Source: Diploptera punctata (Eukaryota > Arthropoda > Insecta > Blattodea > Blaberidae). Taken from it: a DNA stretch of 64,000 bases. The stretch is taken from assembly GCA_030220185.1 (NCBI GenBank), contig JASPKZ010004202.1, positions 1,554,001 through 1,618,000 on the forward strand. The letters run 5' to 3'. This document shows, in pieces, positions 12,300-23,558 of this stretch. The notes below the pieces were generated by a model. It did no database searches and had not been told where the DNA came from. It saw only the letters and a list, made by a program, of their open reading frames with translations. Every line of letters starts with the position of its first letter. Within the stretch, counting starts at the first letter, position 1. Made by a program: the position numbers and the translations under genes.

Positions 12300-13278
12300 T
12301 TGTGGGTGGGGTTGTACAAGACCAGCTTTTTACTTACGCGACTTATGCCATTTTTGATGTAATTTAAAATATTACGAAGTGTTGATGATACCATTTACCT
12401 CTGGGGTTTAACCATCGTCAAAATATTGAAACCTATCATGAAATGAAGTAGTGGAAATATGATTTTACATTGTAACCGTCAGACATGTTGAATGTTCCAT
12501 AGAATAACAGATATGAAGAGGTCATTTATGTTACGTATTAAATCAGATTTAAAATGCAAGGAAACTAAAAGCTAACCAAACCTAAATCATTGGATGGAAA
12601 CTAAATCAATTACTCTAACATAGGGGAATTCCAGGGAACGTCCTTTTTATTATTTTAAGCGGTTAAATATGTAAAAGACAAATTATACGCTCAGACCGGG
12701 ACTTGAACCCGGGACCCTTGGTTCTCTAGACCAAGTGCTCTACCAACTGAGCTACCTGAGCAAGTACCGATCTAAACGCAAATCCCTCTCTATATACATT
12801 ATAATTCCCATCCACCAAATGCTGTGAAGCCATGCTTCTATCTTGCAAATGGCGGATCCTTTATTAAGAAGACATATTTGGGAATTATACATTACAGCCA
12901 GTACGGCTTTTTCCAAGTTTTTATTATTGATTTCGTACATCTCAATTTATCCATCATTGAGATGTACGAAATCAATAATAAAAACATGTAAAAGACAAAT
13001 TCGGACATAATTTGTTGAAGCCACTGATATGCTGTATCTGTGGTCATCGTTGTGATAATCGGTGGTTTATCGCTGGTTAGAAGTAAGAACTGTTGTAACC
13101 TTCGTGGTCATGACAGGAAATAGTCCCACTTTATTTTCATATTTACGAGAAAATAAAGAAATGATAATAACTTTCCCAGATTGAAATAAGTTAAATATAG
13201 TATTTGATTAATATGTATGCCAATTATGTACTGTTAAAGTGCATAAATAAAAAGGCACTGTTCTCCCACCCGGCCCTT
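12300..13278. mobile_element. R2 element, interrupted by a tRNA-like element
   Basis: Outside the insertion at 12685-12985 this matches, in inverse orientation, the uninterrupted copy at 45253-45935. The ends are GGGTGGGGTTGTAC and TTCTCCCACCCGGCC. No coding potential was recognised. Confidence 0.7.
12685..12985. mobile_element. tRNA-like mobile element with 16-bp target-site duplication
   Basis: About 301 bp inserted in R2 and flanked by ATGTAAAAGACAAATT at 12669-12684 and 12986-13001. The empty site is preserved in the R2 copy at 45551-45566 (with one base difference). At 12689-12761 on the minus strand is a tRNA-like sequence with D-arm GCTCAGTTGGTAGAGC, T-arm GGTTCAAGTCC and a paired acceptor. 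The right end is A-rich (AATAATAAAAAC). Confidence 0.85.
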
Positions 13279-13361
13279 TAGTGACATCCCAATGAAAGAT
13301 GGTAGCACAAGAGGTGATGTCACTAAAGAAATCAACAATCACGGAATTTCATCAGTGGAAG

Positions 13362-13412
13362 CCATGACTGAAGAAGGACATGATATTGTCTGAAACCGTC
13401 GGTATCAAAGAA
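13362..13412 (+). ncRNA. Hammerhead-ribozyme-like motif
   Basis: CTGAAGA (13368-13374), one extra A, stem II GGACA/TGTCT, GAA (13392-13394), stem III ACC/GGT around a 3-nt loop, then A at the predicted cleavage position 13404. All invariant core bases are present apart from the one-base insertion before stem II. Confidence 0.6.
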
Positions 13413-13627
13413 GTTTGAAAATGTATGGGGTGAGTCGATTAAAATATGTTCTCCACTCGCTACTGATTTGTCCATTTGTTTTGTATCGCTATTTGTAAAA
13501 GCTGCCTTGGCGTGTGCCTGCAGTAAAAAAGGAAGAAAAAAACTGCTGATTGTTAATGAAGGACACTGATCCTTCTAATATACTGACTTGATCAGCAAAT
13601 TAAGAAAATTTTAGCTGTGAATAAGGA

Positions 13628-13850
13628 TTAAAAATCATCGGAGAACATATTGTTTAAATAACTCACCTCATAGGATTCATGCTTCCATGATATCGCGATT
13701 TCAAACATAATCATGTTCATCGTCAGCCATAACTCCGAGTCGGAGTTATGGCTGACGATGAACATGATTATGTTTGAAATCGCGATATCATGGAAGCATG
13801 AATCCTATGAGGTGAGTTATTTAAACAATATGTTCTCCGATGATTTTTAA
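13628..13850. repeat. Perfect 111-bp-arm palindrome carrying two hammerhead-like cores
   Basis: The arms 13628-13738 and 13740-13850 are exact reverse complements around position 13739. Each arm carries, on opposite strands, CTGACGA, one extra T, stem II GAACAT/ATGTTT, GAA and stem III ATC/GAT around a GC loop (plus copy at 13752-13787). Each arm then reaches ATGAGGTGAGT. No mismatches were seen, so it is recent or kept homogenised. Confidence 0.9.
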
Positions 13851-14154
13851 TGATTATACCTCATAATGTTTACTTCCCAACATTAATTAAATATATGTGA
13901 ATAAGGAGCTTTTACTGTACACCCTTCGACAAAAAAATGAGTCATCTCTTGAACACACGTTTCTTCTAAGTCATACTCGGCACAGCGCTGGGTTCAAACT
14001 AGGAAACTAGTCATAATTGTGCAGTCCCTGAACTACTGTGTTATGTGGCATGAACTGAAGACTCTCCAACGTGTACGTTCATAATTATTTTTTTATACCG
14101 TTCAGGTTATAACAATGTTAAATTTTTTTTTTTACCTTGTATACTACCGTCTTC

Positions 14155-14460
14155 CTCAACTATTTAAAATTTTCATTGATTTCACTCTAGGCATTTCGAT
14201 GCATGCTTCATCTTCTGGAGTTGTTGTAGTAGTATTGAATTAACTGTATGTCTAATAGAGGGTTTTGCTCATTAGGCATATTTTCGTTGAGAATGTTTGT
14301 ATTCTTGGCCTTTTTAGTAATTTCGGTTTGTTCTAAAATGTTAATTTTGTGTGTTATTTTCTCTGTGTATAATTGACATTGTATTATCAATATTTTTTAA
14401 ACTGTGGCTGCTTTCTGAAATGTGTTTAGTGAAATTTGATTTTATTGTTAAAGGAGAAGG
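14155..14460 (-). pseudogene. PLE endonuclease C-terminal fragment, second PLE subfamily
   Basis: The minus-strand translation CQLYTEKITHKINILEQTEI and NTNILNENMPNEQNPLLD resembles the C-terminal part of the PLE at 20030-20400 (INVLEEFEIFKQTNND and LLLNENTP). It lacks the GIY-YIG core and RT. Confidence 0.5.
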
Positions 14461-14469
14461 CAAATCAAA

Positions 14470-14700
14470 TTTCGCTGTTCACCAGATTTGAGTCCAATTG
14501 AAAATGTGTGGGCTAAGATAAAAATAGAGATGAACTCTAATTGGCCTGCAGATGCACGAAAGATGGCTTATGGACACAAATTCAAGACGCCTGGGATGCT
14601 CTAGCCAATCATCCATGTGCCTGAAGAAATTTGATTGCATCAATGCCCCGCAGATTGAGGGCGGTAATAGATGCTGAGGATTCATACAGCCGATATTGAT
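14470..14700 (+). pseudogene. Tc1-type transposase C-terminal fragment
   Basis: Plus-strand frames give RCSPDLSPIENVWAKIK (the last acidic catalytic region of Tc1-type transposases), then WTQIQDAWDAL and SMPRRLRAVIDA after a frameshift. Only the C-terminal end remains. Confidence 0.7.
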
Positions 14701-14879
14701 TTTGTTTTTGTTAAAGTTTTCATTTTAGAATATATTATTTTCTTTCCTCATTTACTTATTAGAAGAAGGTTTTAATTTGTTTTTGTGTGTGCATTAAAGC
14801 CATAAAACTCAAATATGAAACACATTACATCAACAATTACAAGCAAAATGCTATCCTAACATTCAGTTAAAAACAAAGG

Positions 14880-14965
14880 TTAGAACGGGAATCGAACCCT
14901 TGAAATTAACGAACGCTTAATGAATGCAGACGATGTCCTATTAAACCTCTCGACCATGGAAACAC
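14880..14965 (-). repeat. Weak tRNA-like (B-box) sequence
   Basis: The minus strand has a T-arm-like GGGTTCGATTCCC and a D-arm-like TGGTCGAGAGG about 60 bp upstream. The acceptor stem is poor. It is probably a tRNA-derived repeat. Confidence 0.3.
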
Positions 14966-14999
14966 ACTAAGCCAAACTCTCTCTCGTCTCTTTAGTGTT

Positions 15000-16150
15000 C
15001 TTTGAGTGTGAACTGCATTAACTAGCAAACAATGCATCACAATTATTGAAAACATGTTGATGTGAATACGTTTTTTTTGCGAGCACTATTAAGTTCCCCC
15101 GATCGATTGATAGTATCAGCTGATGACTCTTTTTTTTTTTTTTTTTTTTCTAAGGGTGTACAAGATTCATTCCATCAGAAGAAGGTTGTGTGCAAAGTAT
15201 GTTAAAAGTTTATTTTGCAAAGTACCAGTGAAACAAATGTAAATAATTAAAATAACACCAACTGAATTTTAATGATTATACCTCATACTGGGTTGCAAGG
15301 GATAGTGACGTGCATTCATCATGTCTCCTATCCAAATCTCATCCTCCAACCTGCTCGTGTTGCAACCTGCTATTACAACTTAGGCTCTGAGGGACCGAGT
15401 ACTTGCGTTATAACCACGTCACCTTAATGTAGAGGAAATGCTACATTATTGGGACCCCCACAATAATACCCCTCTGGGCCAGCAACCCATTGGGCGAAAA
15501 AATTTACATTTGCTTTCAGTCTCAAATGAAGCCTCGGATGAATCAGACAGATCAACCTGTTGAAAAAAAGCGCTGGATGGAAAATTCCTTTTTGAGACTG
15601 TAACAGGCCACACAGCCTAATACTTGTGTGGATGATGATGATACCTCATAATGTTTACTTCCGAACATTAATATAATGTAGCAGATGTTGCTGATCCATT
15701 CTTGAATTTGTGCAGCAACTTCTTTTCTTGGTTTTTGATTCACAATGTTTTTTTTTTTTCAAATTTTGATTTTATAACCTCTTCTTCATAATATATTCAT
15801 TCTGTTTTACTTAATGTTGAGGATTACACTTCTCTAGTTTTGATATTTTGTAATGAAGGTATTAATTATGTGTGTAGTTAGATTAAGTGAACTATGTTAA
15901 TTGCTTCTTACAAATGTATAATTCATATTGCATAAAATTACAATGTTCTTTTGCATAAATAATTGAGTTATCTTCTAATTTTGTGCCCTTGCATTATCCT
16001 TTCTTCATTATTATGTACAGCTTTTGAAAAAAAATTATGGCGCAACTCTTGATGGTGGAAAGTTAAAGTTTTGAAGAGTGATTCACACCAGTAACTTGTT
16101 ACGTGTGCTGTCAAATCCGGCAATGTAAGTTTTTCTTCATGCAGTACTCA
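15000..16150. other. AT-rich DNA with small LINE and PLE scraps
   Basis: At 15555-15640 is a LINE 3' end (GCTGGATGGAAAATTCC, CAGGCCACACAGCCTAATAC, then a GAT repeat) shared with 36255-36325. A CCTCATAATGTTTACTTCC PLE-end motif is near 15643. A T-run is at 15129-15149. No gene seen. Confidence 0.5.
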
Positions 16151-16153
16151 TAT

Positions 16154-16226
16154 TGTTGGCTTCAGTAGAGCAGTCGGTAAGATGCTCTATTGTGACGACA
16201 CAGGCCCAGGTTCAATCCTGGTCAGG
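16154..16226 (+). repeat. tRNA-like sequence
   Basis: TTGGCTTCAGTAGAGCAGT and the T-arm-like CAGGTTCAATCCTGG followed by a T-rich tract resemble a diverged tRNA. The D-arm is irregular. Confidence 0.35.
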
Positions 16227-16384
16227 ATTTTTCTTTTTAATAATGTTTACACGTTACCAAGTAGATTAATTAATGGAACCAGCTCATATGTAATAATGAT
16301 TGTAATATCTCGTTACTTTGTTTACAAAACACAATGCATAACAAGATTAATGTTAATATTATTCGTTTTTAAACACCTTAATGA

Positions 16385-16605
16385 TGGACAAATTATATTT
16401 GAAAAGAAAAATATACGCCTAGACTGGGGTTTGAACCCAGGACCTTTGACTTTCTATGTCAATGCTCTTCCATCTGAGCCACCTAGGCATTTAGATTGGA
16501 GGCCTAGGTGGCTCAGATGGAAGAGCATTGACATAGAAAGTCAAAGGTCCTGGGTTCAAACCCCAGTCTAGGCGTATATTTTTCTTTTCAAATATAATTT
16601 GGGCA
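16385..16605. repeat. Head-to-head pair of tRNA-like sequences (fold-back)
   Basis: A minus-strand tRNA-like (16417-16488) and a plus-strand one (16502-16573) are near-exact inverted copies separated by about 13 bp. The flanking arms run to ATTATATTTGAAAAGAAAAA. The anticodon loop reads ATAGAAA in both. Confidence 0.8.
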
Positions 16606-16734
16606 TAACAAGATTGTTTATTTCCGCTACTAATGCAAAATGTGCCCGATTAATTTTAAATCAAGTTAATGTCTGATTTCATTGTACAAGTAAATCGTGG
16701 AGTATTGCATCACTTCATACAGACAGTTACTAGC

Positions 16735-16795
16735 AAGGACAGTTGTGGTGTAGTGGAGGGAGCTTCTGTTGTGTGTTCGATCCCACTGTCGTGCT
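16735..16795 (+). repeat. Weak tRNA-like sequence
   Basis: GTGGTGTAGTGGAGGGAGC and GTTCGATCCCACTG look like diverged A and B boxes, followed by a T-rich tract. Low certainty. A C-run lies near 16868. Confidence 0.3.
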
Positions 16796-17041
16796 TATTT
16801 TTCTCTCTGTCATCCTTATTTCAATTAATTTTCTTTGATTTGTTTTATCTACAGTATTTATGCATTCCCCCCCCCCAAATGCACAACATACAATGAAATG
16901 GAGCGGATTTTAGTTTTTCAAATAGCTGACCTCTGATCATGTGCAGTGGCTTCATTCTGCGACTTGAAAATTATCTGTCTACCATCAATTATTTCAAAGG
17001 CTGTACATAATTATACATACATAGCATTACAATATATAAAC

Positions 17042-18226
17042 TAAGAGTCTTGCTAATAAAAATCTCTTATACAGGCTTTCATCAGTTGTTTAGTTATACA
17101 ATGTATAAGCCTTATGTAGATCAGGTATAATTTCCTTACTAATAAACATTGTGCCAGAGCTATATAACAAAACAACTATTATACACAATATGTGACATTC
17201 GTCATAATGACATCAGAACATATTACGCTCAGTTTGTAACAGAAATAAAACATCAACCAGTGACTAATTGTGTAAGAAATGACTATGGATAAGAATTAAT
17301 AGAGATTCCCTAATTGGGGAGGTACGGAAAAAATAAGTGAGTTTTAATTTATATAAATTTTCCTTTACGCTATGTCAAATATATCGAAATATTGGTTTCA
17401 CAGATAATGTGCTGCCATCTAACGTCAAGAACTTCGAACAATTCTTGGAAACTAATAAAAGTTTTTCCCATTACTTATGAATTGTGTGCAGTGTTTTAAG
17501 ATGCGTTAGAAAATGTTCAAAACAGTAGGAAATGTTACCTACAACAGAATAACACTTTAAGCAAAAAAAAAAATTACTGTAGTTTGATCGGGAATCGAAC
17601 CTATGACTTCATGGACAGTAGTCAGAAGCTCTAACCACAAGACTATCAAGTTAACATGCGCTTGAATGCAATAATAATATCTCTATAATTAAATACATTT
17701 TTATATCGGTGTATGTGTTATGTATTAAAGATGCAAGAAAGTTTTCTTAAAATAATATTATGAAGCATTTAAATTACATTCAGGTTAGATCTTGTCTACA
17801 GCAATTATTGTAGAACATTCTTTTGTGAATCAATGTTCAATTTAAAAAATATATATATTATTAGGCCTAATCGAGAATGAGTGTAACAAAAGGCATTTTA
17901 TGATGCCATTATTTTCCTACCCAGAGCTTTATTATTATTTATGCCCTGTGCATCCGTTAAACTGTTGAATTTTGGGTTAAATTTAAGGAAACTTTCATCA
18001 ATATCATAAGAAAACAATCAGTTGATCTTGAAATCCGACATTTTGTCTGGTTATACAATCCTTAAACAAGGCTGGAGGCATGTATAACGATTCCCATGTA
18101 AAGTTGTACACCTCTTATACACTGAACAGCTGATACAGTGTTTATTAGTAAGGATTTTCAACTGAGATGTGTATAAACCTTGTATAAAAGTTATGTACGG
18201 ATTATTAGTAAGAGGGTAAATGTATT
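17042..18226. mobile_element. R5 element copy A, about 1.18 kb
   Basis: Matches the inverted copy at 28081-29270 over its full length. The ends and two internal sites share TTACTAATAAA or its complement. A tRNA-like segment with GGGAATCGAACC (minus strand, about 17585-17650) lies in the middle. No transposase seen, so it is probably a non-autonomous DNA element. Confidence 0.75.
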
Positions 18227-18572
18227 AAAACGTTTGTAAATGAAATTTCAGACAAGCAACGTTGCAACATTTTTATAAGCAACCACTTGCAGTGTAGCCA
18301 TCATTATAAACTCCGTTGAGGTGTTTTTCAGTTTAGAATTATAAAAGATATGCCTTTTAGGTCCGTTTCCTCAATCGCTGAAACATGAAGTTACTGTTTC
18401 TTCGAGATTTAGAAAACGCTTCAAAAAACTAATAACCAAGTTTGACATAAAATTGATAGTAAGGTATGTTGGTGACATTCCAATAATCTCCGAAAATTAA
18501 ATCTTGCAAGAACTAATAATATGCATAAAAACCTGACTTTCACTGAAGAAATAGATGTTAATAAGTGAAGTG

Positions 18573-18690
18573 ATCCCACGACAGGCCTTGGGCTCCCACT
18601 TTTCTAGACAATCGGCACTTGATGTCAGCCCTGTGTGATGACTGCCTTTACCCCCAGAACAAGCGTCTGGTATTCATTTCCATTAGAGGA
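18573..18690 (-). repeat. SINE-B 3' fragment
   Basis: The reverse complement of the SINE-B tail (GATCCCACGACAGGCC, TTTCTAGACAATCGGCAC, CAAGCGTCTGGTATTCAT). Truncated. Confidence 0.7.
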
Positions 18691-18737
18691 AGTTAAGAAT
18701 ACCATCAATTATTTGTATTTAACTATCACTAAAAATT

Positions 18738-19034
18738 AGGGGCACGCCGTAGCGTAGTGGTTAAGGCACTGAGCTACAAGCCAGAGGGTCGAGGGTTCAA
18801 GTCCCATTGGGGTCAGGATTTTTAAAACTGACCCAAACCCTCTGGCGGCACTATGGCCCTGGGGTCGACTGAGCCTCTAACGGAAATGAGTACCAGACGC
18901 TTGTTCTGGGGTAAAGGCGGCCGTCACGCAGGGCTGACATATATTGCCGATTGTCTAGAAAAAGTGGGAGCCTTAACCTCCTACTACCCCAAGGGCCTCC
19001 GGGCCTGTTGTGGGATCACTTTACTTTTTTACTT
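18738..19034 (+). repeat. SINE-B, full-length copy with 14-bp target duplication
   Basis: A tRNA-derived head (CACGCCGTAGCGTAGTGG, GAGGGTTCAAGTCCC) leads into a conserved body and ends GGGATCACTTTACTTTTTT. It is flanked by TATCACTAAAAATT at 18724-18737 and 19035-19048. Sister copy at 33128-33431. Confidence 0.85.
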
Positions 19035-19039
19035 TATCA

Positions 19040-20400
19040 CTAAAAATTTCAACAACAACAAACTGGATATCAGCTTTTACTGTAAACCCACAAGCAATAA
19101 ACTTACCATCAACAAAAATTCTAGACTACAAAAAGAAAAAATTATTGCATTCAATAGTTTGATAAGTAGAATGTTAAAACTTCCTCTAAATAAATACAAT
19201 TACATTAAAGATCTGAATTATATTAAACATGGCAAAACTAACGGATACAATGAAGATAGTAAACAAACCAAAAATAACACATCTAGCATAACTAAATTTG
19301 AAAAGGAACCTGATGAAAACATTAAAACTTGGTTAACACTCACACTGGGAAGGAGACATTGAAATTGGCTAACACAATAAAAAGAAGTAACAAATTAAAC
19401 AACATATTCAATAATATCATTTCAAAATGCTGTCATACTCTCTGATTCTAAGGCAGCAATATATGCAATAAATTCACACAAAATAAAGTCAATACAAATT
19501 AAAGAGTGCTACAAAATGATTCAACAACTACAGAAAATAATTCAATTGCAATGGATACCTGCACATTGTGGAATTGCTGGAAATGAGACTGCTGATTTTC
19601 TTGCCAAAAAAGGCTCCAATCTAATTCAGAATACTACTAAAAGCTTACCTTTCACATCCATAAAAAGAATAATTAAAAGCAAATATAAAATCAAACAAAA
19701 AACCAAGACCTATGTAATAAAGCCAAAGACAAAAAATGGAATATTTTAGTAAAGAAGCCAGATATTATTCCAGATAATCCATGTAAAACTACAGTAGCAA
19801 AATTTAGACTGCTTATAGAACATGACTATTTGGCCAAACATTTATATAAAATAGGAATCTACACGAATCCAAATTGTCCTCTATGCAATAAAGACGAAGA
19901 ACATCTACAAACCTGTGAAGTATTACCTGTTGGATCCACCATAGAGAAATATTGGAGAGCAAGAACACTAATGGCTTCATTGCCAAGGCCCAGCATTTGA
20001 AAACAACATAATAGCATTGAAGAAAATAAATTCAATAACAAAGGCTAACAAATGTTATATCGGAAAGATCAGGAGAAGTTATAACATTAGATACAAAGAA
20101 CATTTCAAGGATTTTATTTATGCAAGAGGTAAATCAAGCTTTGCCACCTGTAATTCAGGCAGGACACCGCATGCTGGACATTAATAATACACTGACTATT
20201 ATGCACAAAGATAATAAACCAAATAGAATCAATGTACTGGAGGAATTCGAAATATTTAAACAGACCAACAATGACCTGCTATTAAACGAGAACACACCCA
20301 GTACTTCAAACTCACTCTTTACAGTTATAACGGACCAGCCAGTGGTTGCACACATACTTTTTGCTGATGATGGGACTAGTCCCGAAAGGTCTAGAGTAAC
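19040..20400 (+). pseudogene. Penelope-like element remnant split by a LINE insertion
   Basis: 19050-19280 encodes LDISFYCKPTSNKLTI and AFNSLISRMLKLPLN, typical of the PLE reverse-transcriptase thumb. After the inserted LINE (about 19410-20000) the PLE resumes with CYIGKIRRSYNIRYKEHFKD, the second half of the GIY-YIG endonuclease, and ends INVLEEFEIFKQTNND and LLLNENTP. Frameshifts and stops break it. Catalytic RT palm motifs are absent. Confidence 0.65.
19410..20000 (+). pseudogene. Non-LTR retrotransposon 3' part (RNase H domain)
   Basis: The frame carries LSDSKAAIYAINS and IQLQWIPAHCGIAGNETAD, the catalytic Asp and His/Asp motifs of RNase H in jockey/I-type LINEs. It continues KFRLLIEHDYLAKHLYKIG with a zinc-knuckle-like NPNCPLCNKDEEHLQTC and ends EKYWRARTLMASL. 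It is 5'-truncated with one frameshift near 19740. Related minus copy at 39571-40052; tail copy at 32540-32680. Confidence 0.8.
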
Positions 20401-20582
20401 TTCATGTTGAGAAGATGGACCTAAAAGGTGTATAATTTTATATTATAATTCTAAACTGGTGAACCACTTATAGGTTATTTGATATTAAAAGAACTGTTAC
20501 TCTGTACCGATACATGAAATTAAATCTGTTGCTGTAAGCTATTTTGGAATTTGATACATAAAAGAATATGAATCATGGGGTC

Positions 20583-21260
20583 TCGCAGTAAATTTACAAA
20601 AAACACAATATTTGGCAATAATTAGCAGTGAAAGAGAAAATTTAATGTTGGAAGAAGGAATTCAAATAAAGCAAGTCAAACAAACTAAATATTTGGCAAT
20701 AATTATGGATAATATTGAAGGTATAGGCAAAGAGAACATAAAGCATAGAGTTGAATTGAATAGCAAAATAATATTGTTAAATTCCATATGGTGGGATAAG
20801 CATATTTGGAAAGACAAAAAGATATTGGTGGAATCTGTTGCAATGTATGGAAGTGAGGTATGGACAATCAATAAGTACTATAAGAATGAACTAATAGCTC
20901 TAAAAAATGTGTTATTTATGCAGAAAGTCAAAATTTGAACATGTCACAAATAAGGAAATTAGAAACATAATGGAAGCAGAAAAAAACAATTGAACGAATT
21001 GAGAAGAAGGAATTAAAATGGTTAGGACATATTTTAAGAATGGAAGATGAACGATGGCCGAAACAACTATATCAATGGCAACTGACCAGAAAGAAGAAAA
21101 AAAGGGAGACCAAAGTTAACATGGAAGGAAAACATGAGTATAGTATTGCAAACAAGAGGGCTAAGAATTGAAGATACCCAAGATCGTAGCCTTTGGAGGT
21201 TTGGCATGGAAAGACGGCAGCAGCTGTAAAAACCCAAAAGATAGATAAAGTAAATGTGAA
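20583..21260 (+). pseudogene. LINE-Y reverse transcriptase C-terminal fragment
   Basis: Broken frames encode WWDKHIWKDKKILVESVAMY, GSEVWTINKYYKN and then, shifted, KLKWLGHILRMEDERWPKQL. A longer intact frame of the same family lies at 33530-34013. It ends in a GATA-rich tail and is inactive. Confidence 0.75.
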
Positions 21261-22494
21261 TGACATTAAAGCCATATTCCAGGTTAGAAAGGAAAGGAAG
21301 TTCAGTTGAAAATAGGAAATTATTGATGAATAGAAAACTTATGAAAGAAGAAGGTATTTATTTTCTGACCAATGGATCTGTGCCCCTATAAGATATGTGA
21401 ACTGAACACAAATTCCTTTTCTGCCTCAGTAAATTTCCCTCCCTGCATTCCTATCTCTCTCTTTTCTTTCACCTCTCCCACTACTCACAAATTTGAGCCT
21501 TCTTGGGGGACAGATTATTTGCACTTGCAGTCCAGTGTTGTCAACTCAACATGAACACTCTAGAATGGAGTGGTGAAATATTATTAAGCAAAAGTGAATC
21601 AGCGTCATTATACCTTATCCGCTCTTAGAGTAATCCTGACATCAACAAACGCCAATTGTATCCTTATGCCATTCATGCCACAATTACTGTCACTTTTGAC
21701 AGGGAGACTTGACACTTTCAACAATTTTGTTTCATGAGAATCAATTGAAGCATGACTCAAATATATCACCCATATGTAATAAACTATTTTAAGTTGTAAT
21801 TATTGATTAGGTATATTTTAGGATATTTTCTATGTTTTGAATATTATTATTTTCATTCACCATGAATAACAAGTATATTCAGAGGACATATTTTTAAATT
21901 AATGAAGGGAACTACTTTTTTGCATACTTATTGCTTCTACATCGTACATCGGTGTTCATAACCAATGAAAAGCGAGCAGGTCACATGGCCTTATTTTGAT
22001 GAGGATCACTTTAAGAGCAGACAGCCTTTAGATCTACTTAAATATGAAGAAATATTAATTAGCCATAGATAATTTAATAGTCATGGATTTGGGGGAAGTT
22101 ATGCAACATCCCTATTCGGAAAGGATTGTGGCTGTTGTTTGACATGGTGGGAAGGAAGTACATGGAATGGAGTGAATACAGCCATTAACTTTTCTAAGAA
22201 CTGAAGGGGCACAGATCTTTTTTCTATGAGAACTATACAATACTCGGTTATCAATGCGTTTTGATGGAAAAGGATCTTAAACAGGCAACTTTGTGGTTGC
22301 ATTTTTTGTATATTGGATTTTTTAGCATATTAGTGCTTATTTCAACCACTCAAATATACTTTTGGTAGTTTTGTGCGTTTTCCCGAGGAAATGTGCATTT
22401 TTTAAACATAATTTACATTTACTGTCTACCAGCATACAAACTGACTTGAACACATTTTATGAAGAGGTTCTGCCTTCTCATAAAAGCTTTAGAA
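21261..22494. other. Intergenic DNA, nothing recognised
   Basis: Only short chance ORFs; no splice-bounded exon or repeat family seen. Confidence 0.5.
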
Positions 22495-22600
22495 TTGACA
22501 GTTTGGGAGAAGATATACATTCAGAAAAATAAATATAGATCAATGAATTTTGATATTCCTAACGAACAAAAATCTGATTTCGAATTGTTTATTTTAGGAA
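22495..22600 (+). pseudogene. PLE C-terminal scrap
   Basis: Translation gives LTVWEKIYIQKNKYRSMNFD, the segment C-terminal to the GIY-YIG domain seen in the larger PLE copies (TIWEKIYICKNE). Confidence 0.6.
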
Positions 22601-22644
22601 ATATATTTTGAAGTCTCTGGACTCAACGTTAGCCGCTTTGTGGC

Positions 22645-22705
22645 CTAATATCGATGTTTATGAACGATATATCGATGTTTTAAAAACATCGATGTATCGT
22701 TTTCA
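22645..22705. promoter_or_regulatory. Cluster of TATCGATG-type motifs upstream of the RacGAP1-N-like gene
   Basis: Within 60 bp are TATCGATG twice, ATCGATGTATCG and an inverted pair CGATGTTTT/AAAACATCG. Such sequences resemble the DRE (TATCGATA) used by DREF at insect proliferation genes. The link to the gene starting at 23559 is inference. Confidence 0.25.
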
Positions 22706-23267
22706 TCCCTGGTAGAAAATGGATGATGCAATAAAATTTTCAAATATGTTCAGAAGTGAGTACAGTCTACTGATAGATTCCTCGTTAGTATTGGCACATA
22801 TCAAGGGTAAGTAGAACTGCTGTTGAGGCGAACAAGATATTCTTTTTCAATTAATGAATTTCATTGCTTCGTTAATTTATTCTCCGATTGTTTGAGAATT
22901 ATTTTGAGCAGTGTGTCATTTTTTGTTTGAAATATTATTCAAACATTTTTTTGACTATTTTGAGTCAATCATTTGTTGATGATTGATTGAGATTATAATT
23001 TGTGGATAATGCTTAACTATTGTGATAGCTATACCGTATTCGGCCGTAGTTTGTTATACTGTAAACAAAGTCACAAAAGGTATCATTCCGCAGGCATCTG
23101 TGATTGGTGGAGCGATGTTACTATTTTACGCGCCATCTGACTTGCTGTCAAATTCCGGTGGCATTAATTTACCAAGTCCCATGGAGAAGCAAAGGTTTCA
23201 AAGCATTTGACGCAAGGGAATTACAACGTATATAAGAGAGAAAAATTTGCGTCTAGATAGCAAACTC

Positions 23268-23340
23268 GCCTTGGTAGCTCAGTTGGTAGAGCATTTGGCA
23301 CGGCAAGCCAAAGGTCCCGGGTTCGAGTCTCGGTCTAGGC
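23268..23340 (+). repeat. tRNA-like sequence in a mobile unit
   Basis: GCCTTGGTAGCTCAGTTGG with a paired acceptor and T-arm GGGTTCGAGTC. Preceded by GTATATAAGAGAG and followed by a T-rich terminator-like tract. The anticodon loop is CCGGCAA (no T33), with two bases between D and anticodon stems. Confidence 0.75.
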
Positions 23341-23558
23341 AAAAAATTTTCTCTTACAATATAATGTTATTTACTGCTTTGTTTCTGGATGGTCTGCATA
23401 TTTTTTATGTGTTTTCATGTTTAGTGGTCCTAAGCTTCATTTTAAAATCAAAATTATGTAAAAATAATTTGGATGTCCACTTTTTGTACCGTAACCGTAA
23501 GTTATTCTGAGGTAGCAGGTAGTCAGTCACCTGAATGATTGTGTTACAGATAGTGAAG

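Larger units (their letters stand above)
12170..13470. repeat. Palindromic PLE mini-element split by an R2 insertion
   Basis: 12170-12300 and 13300-13470 are inverted copies of one another. Both contain TTCATCAG, GCCATGACTGAAG and TATTGTCTGAA on the appropriate strand, and both run out to a GTTCTCCACTC motif. The R2 element lies between them, so a hairpin element seems to have been opened by R2. Confidence 0.65.
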
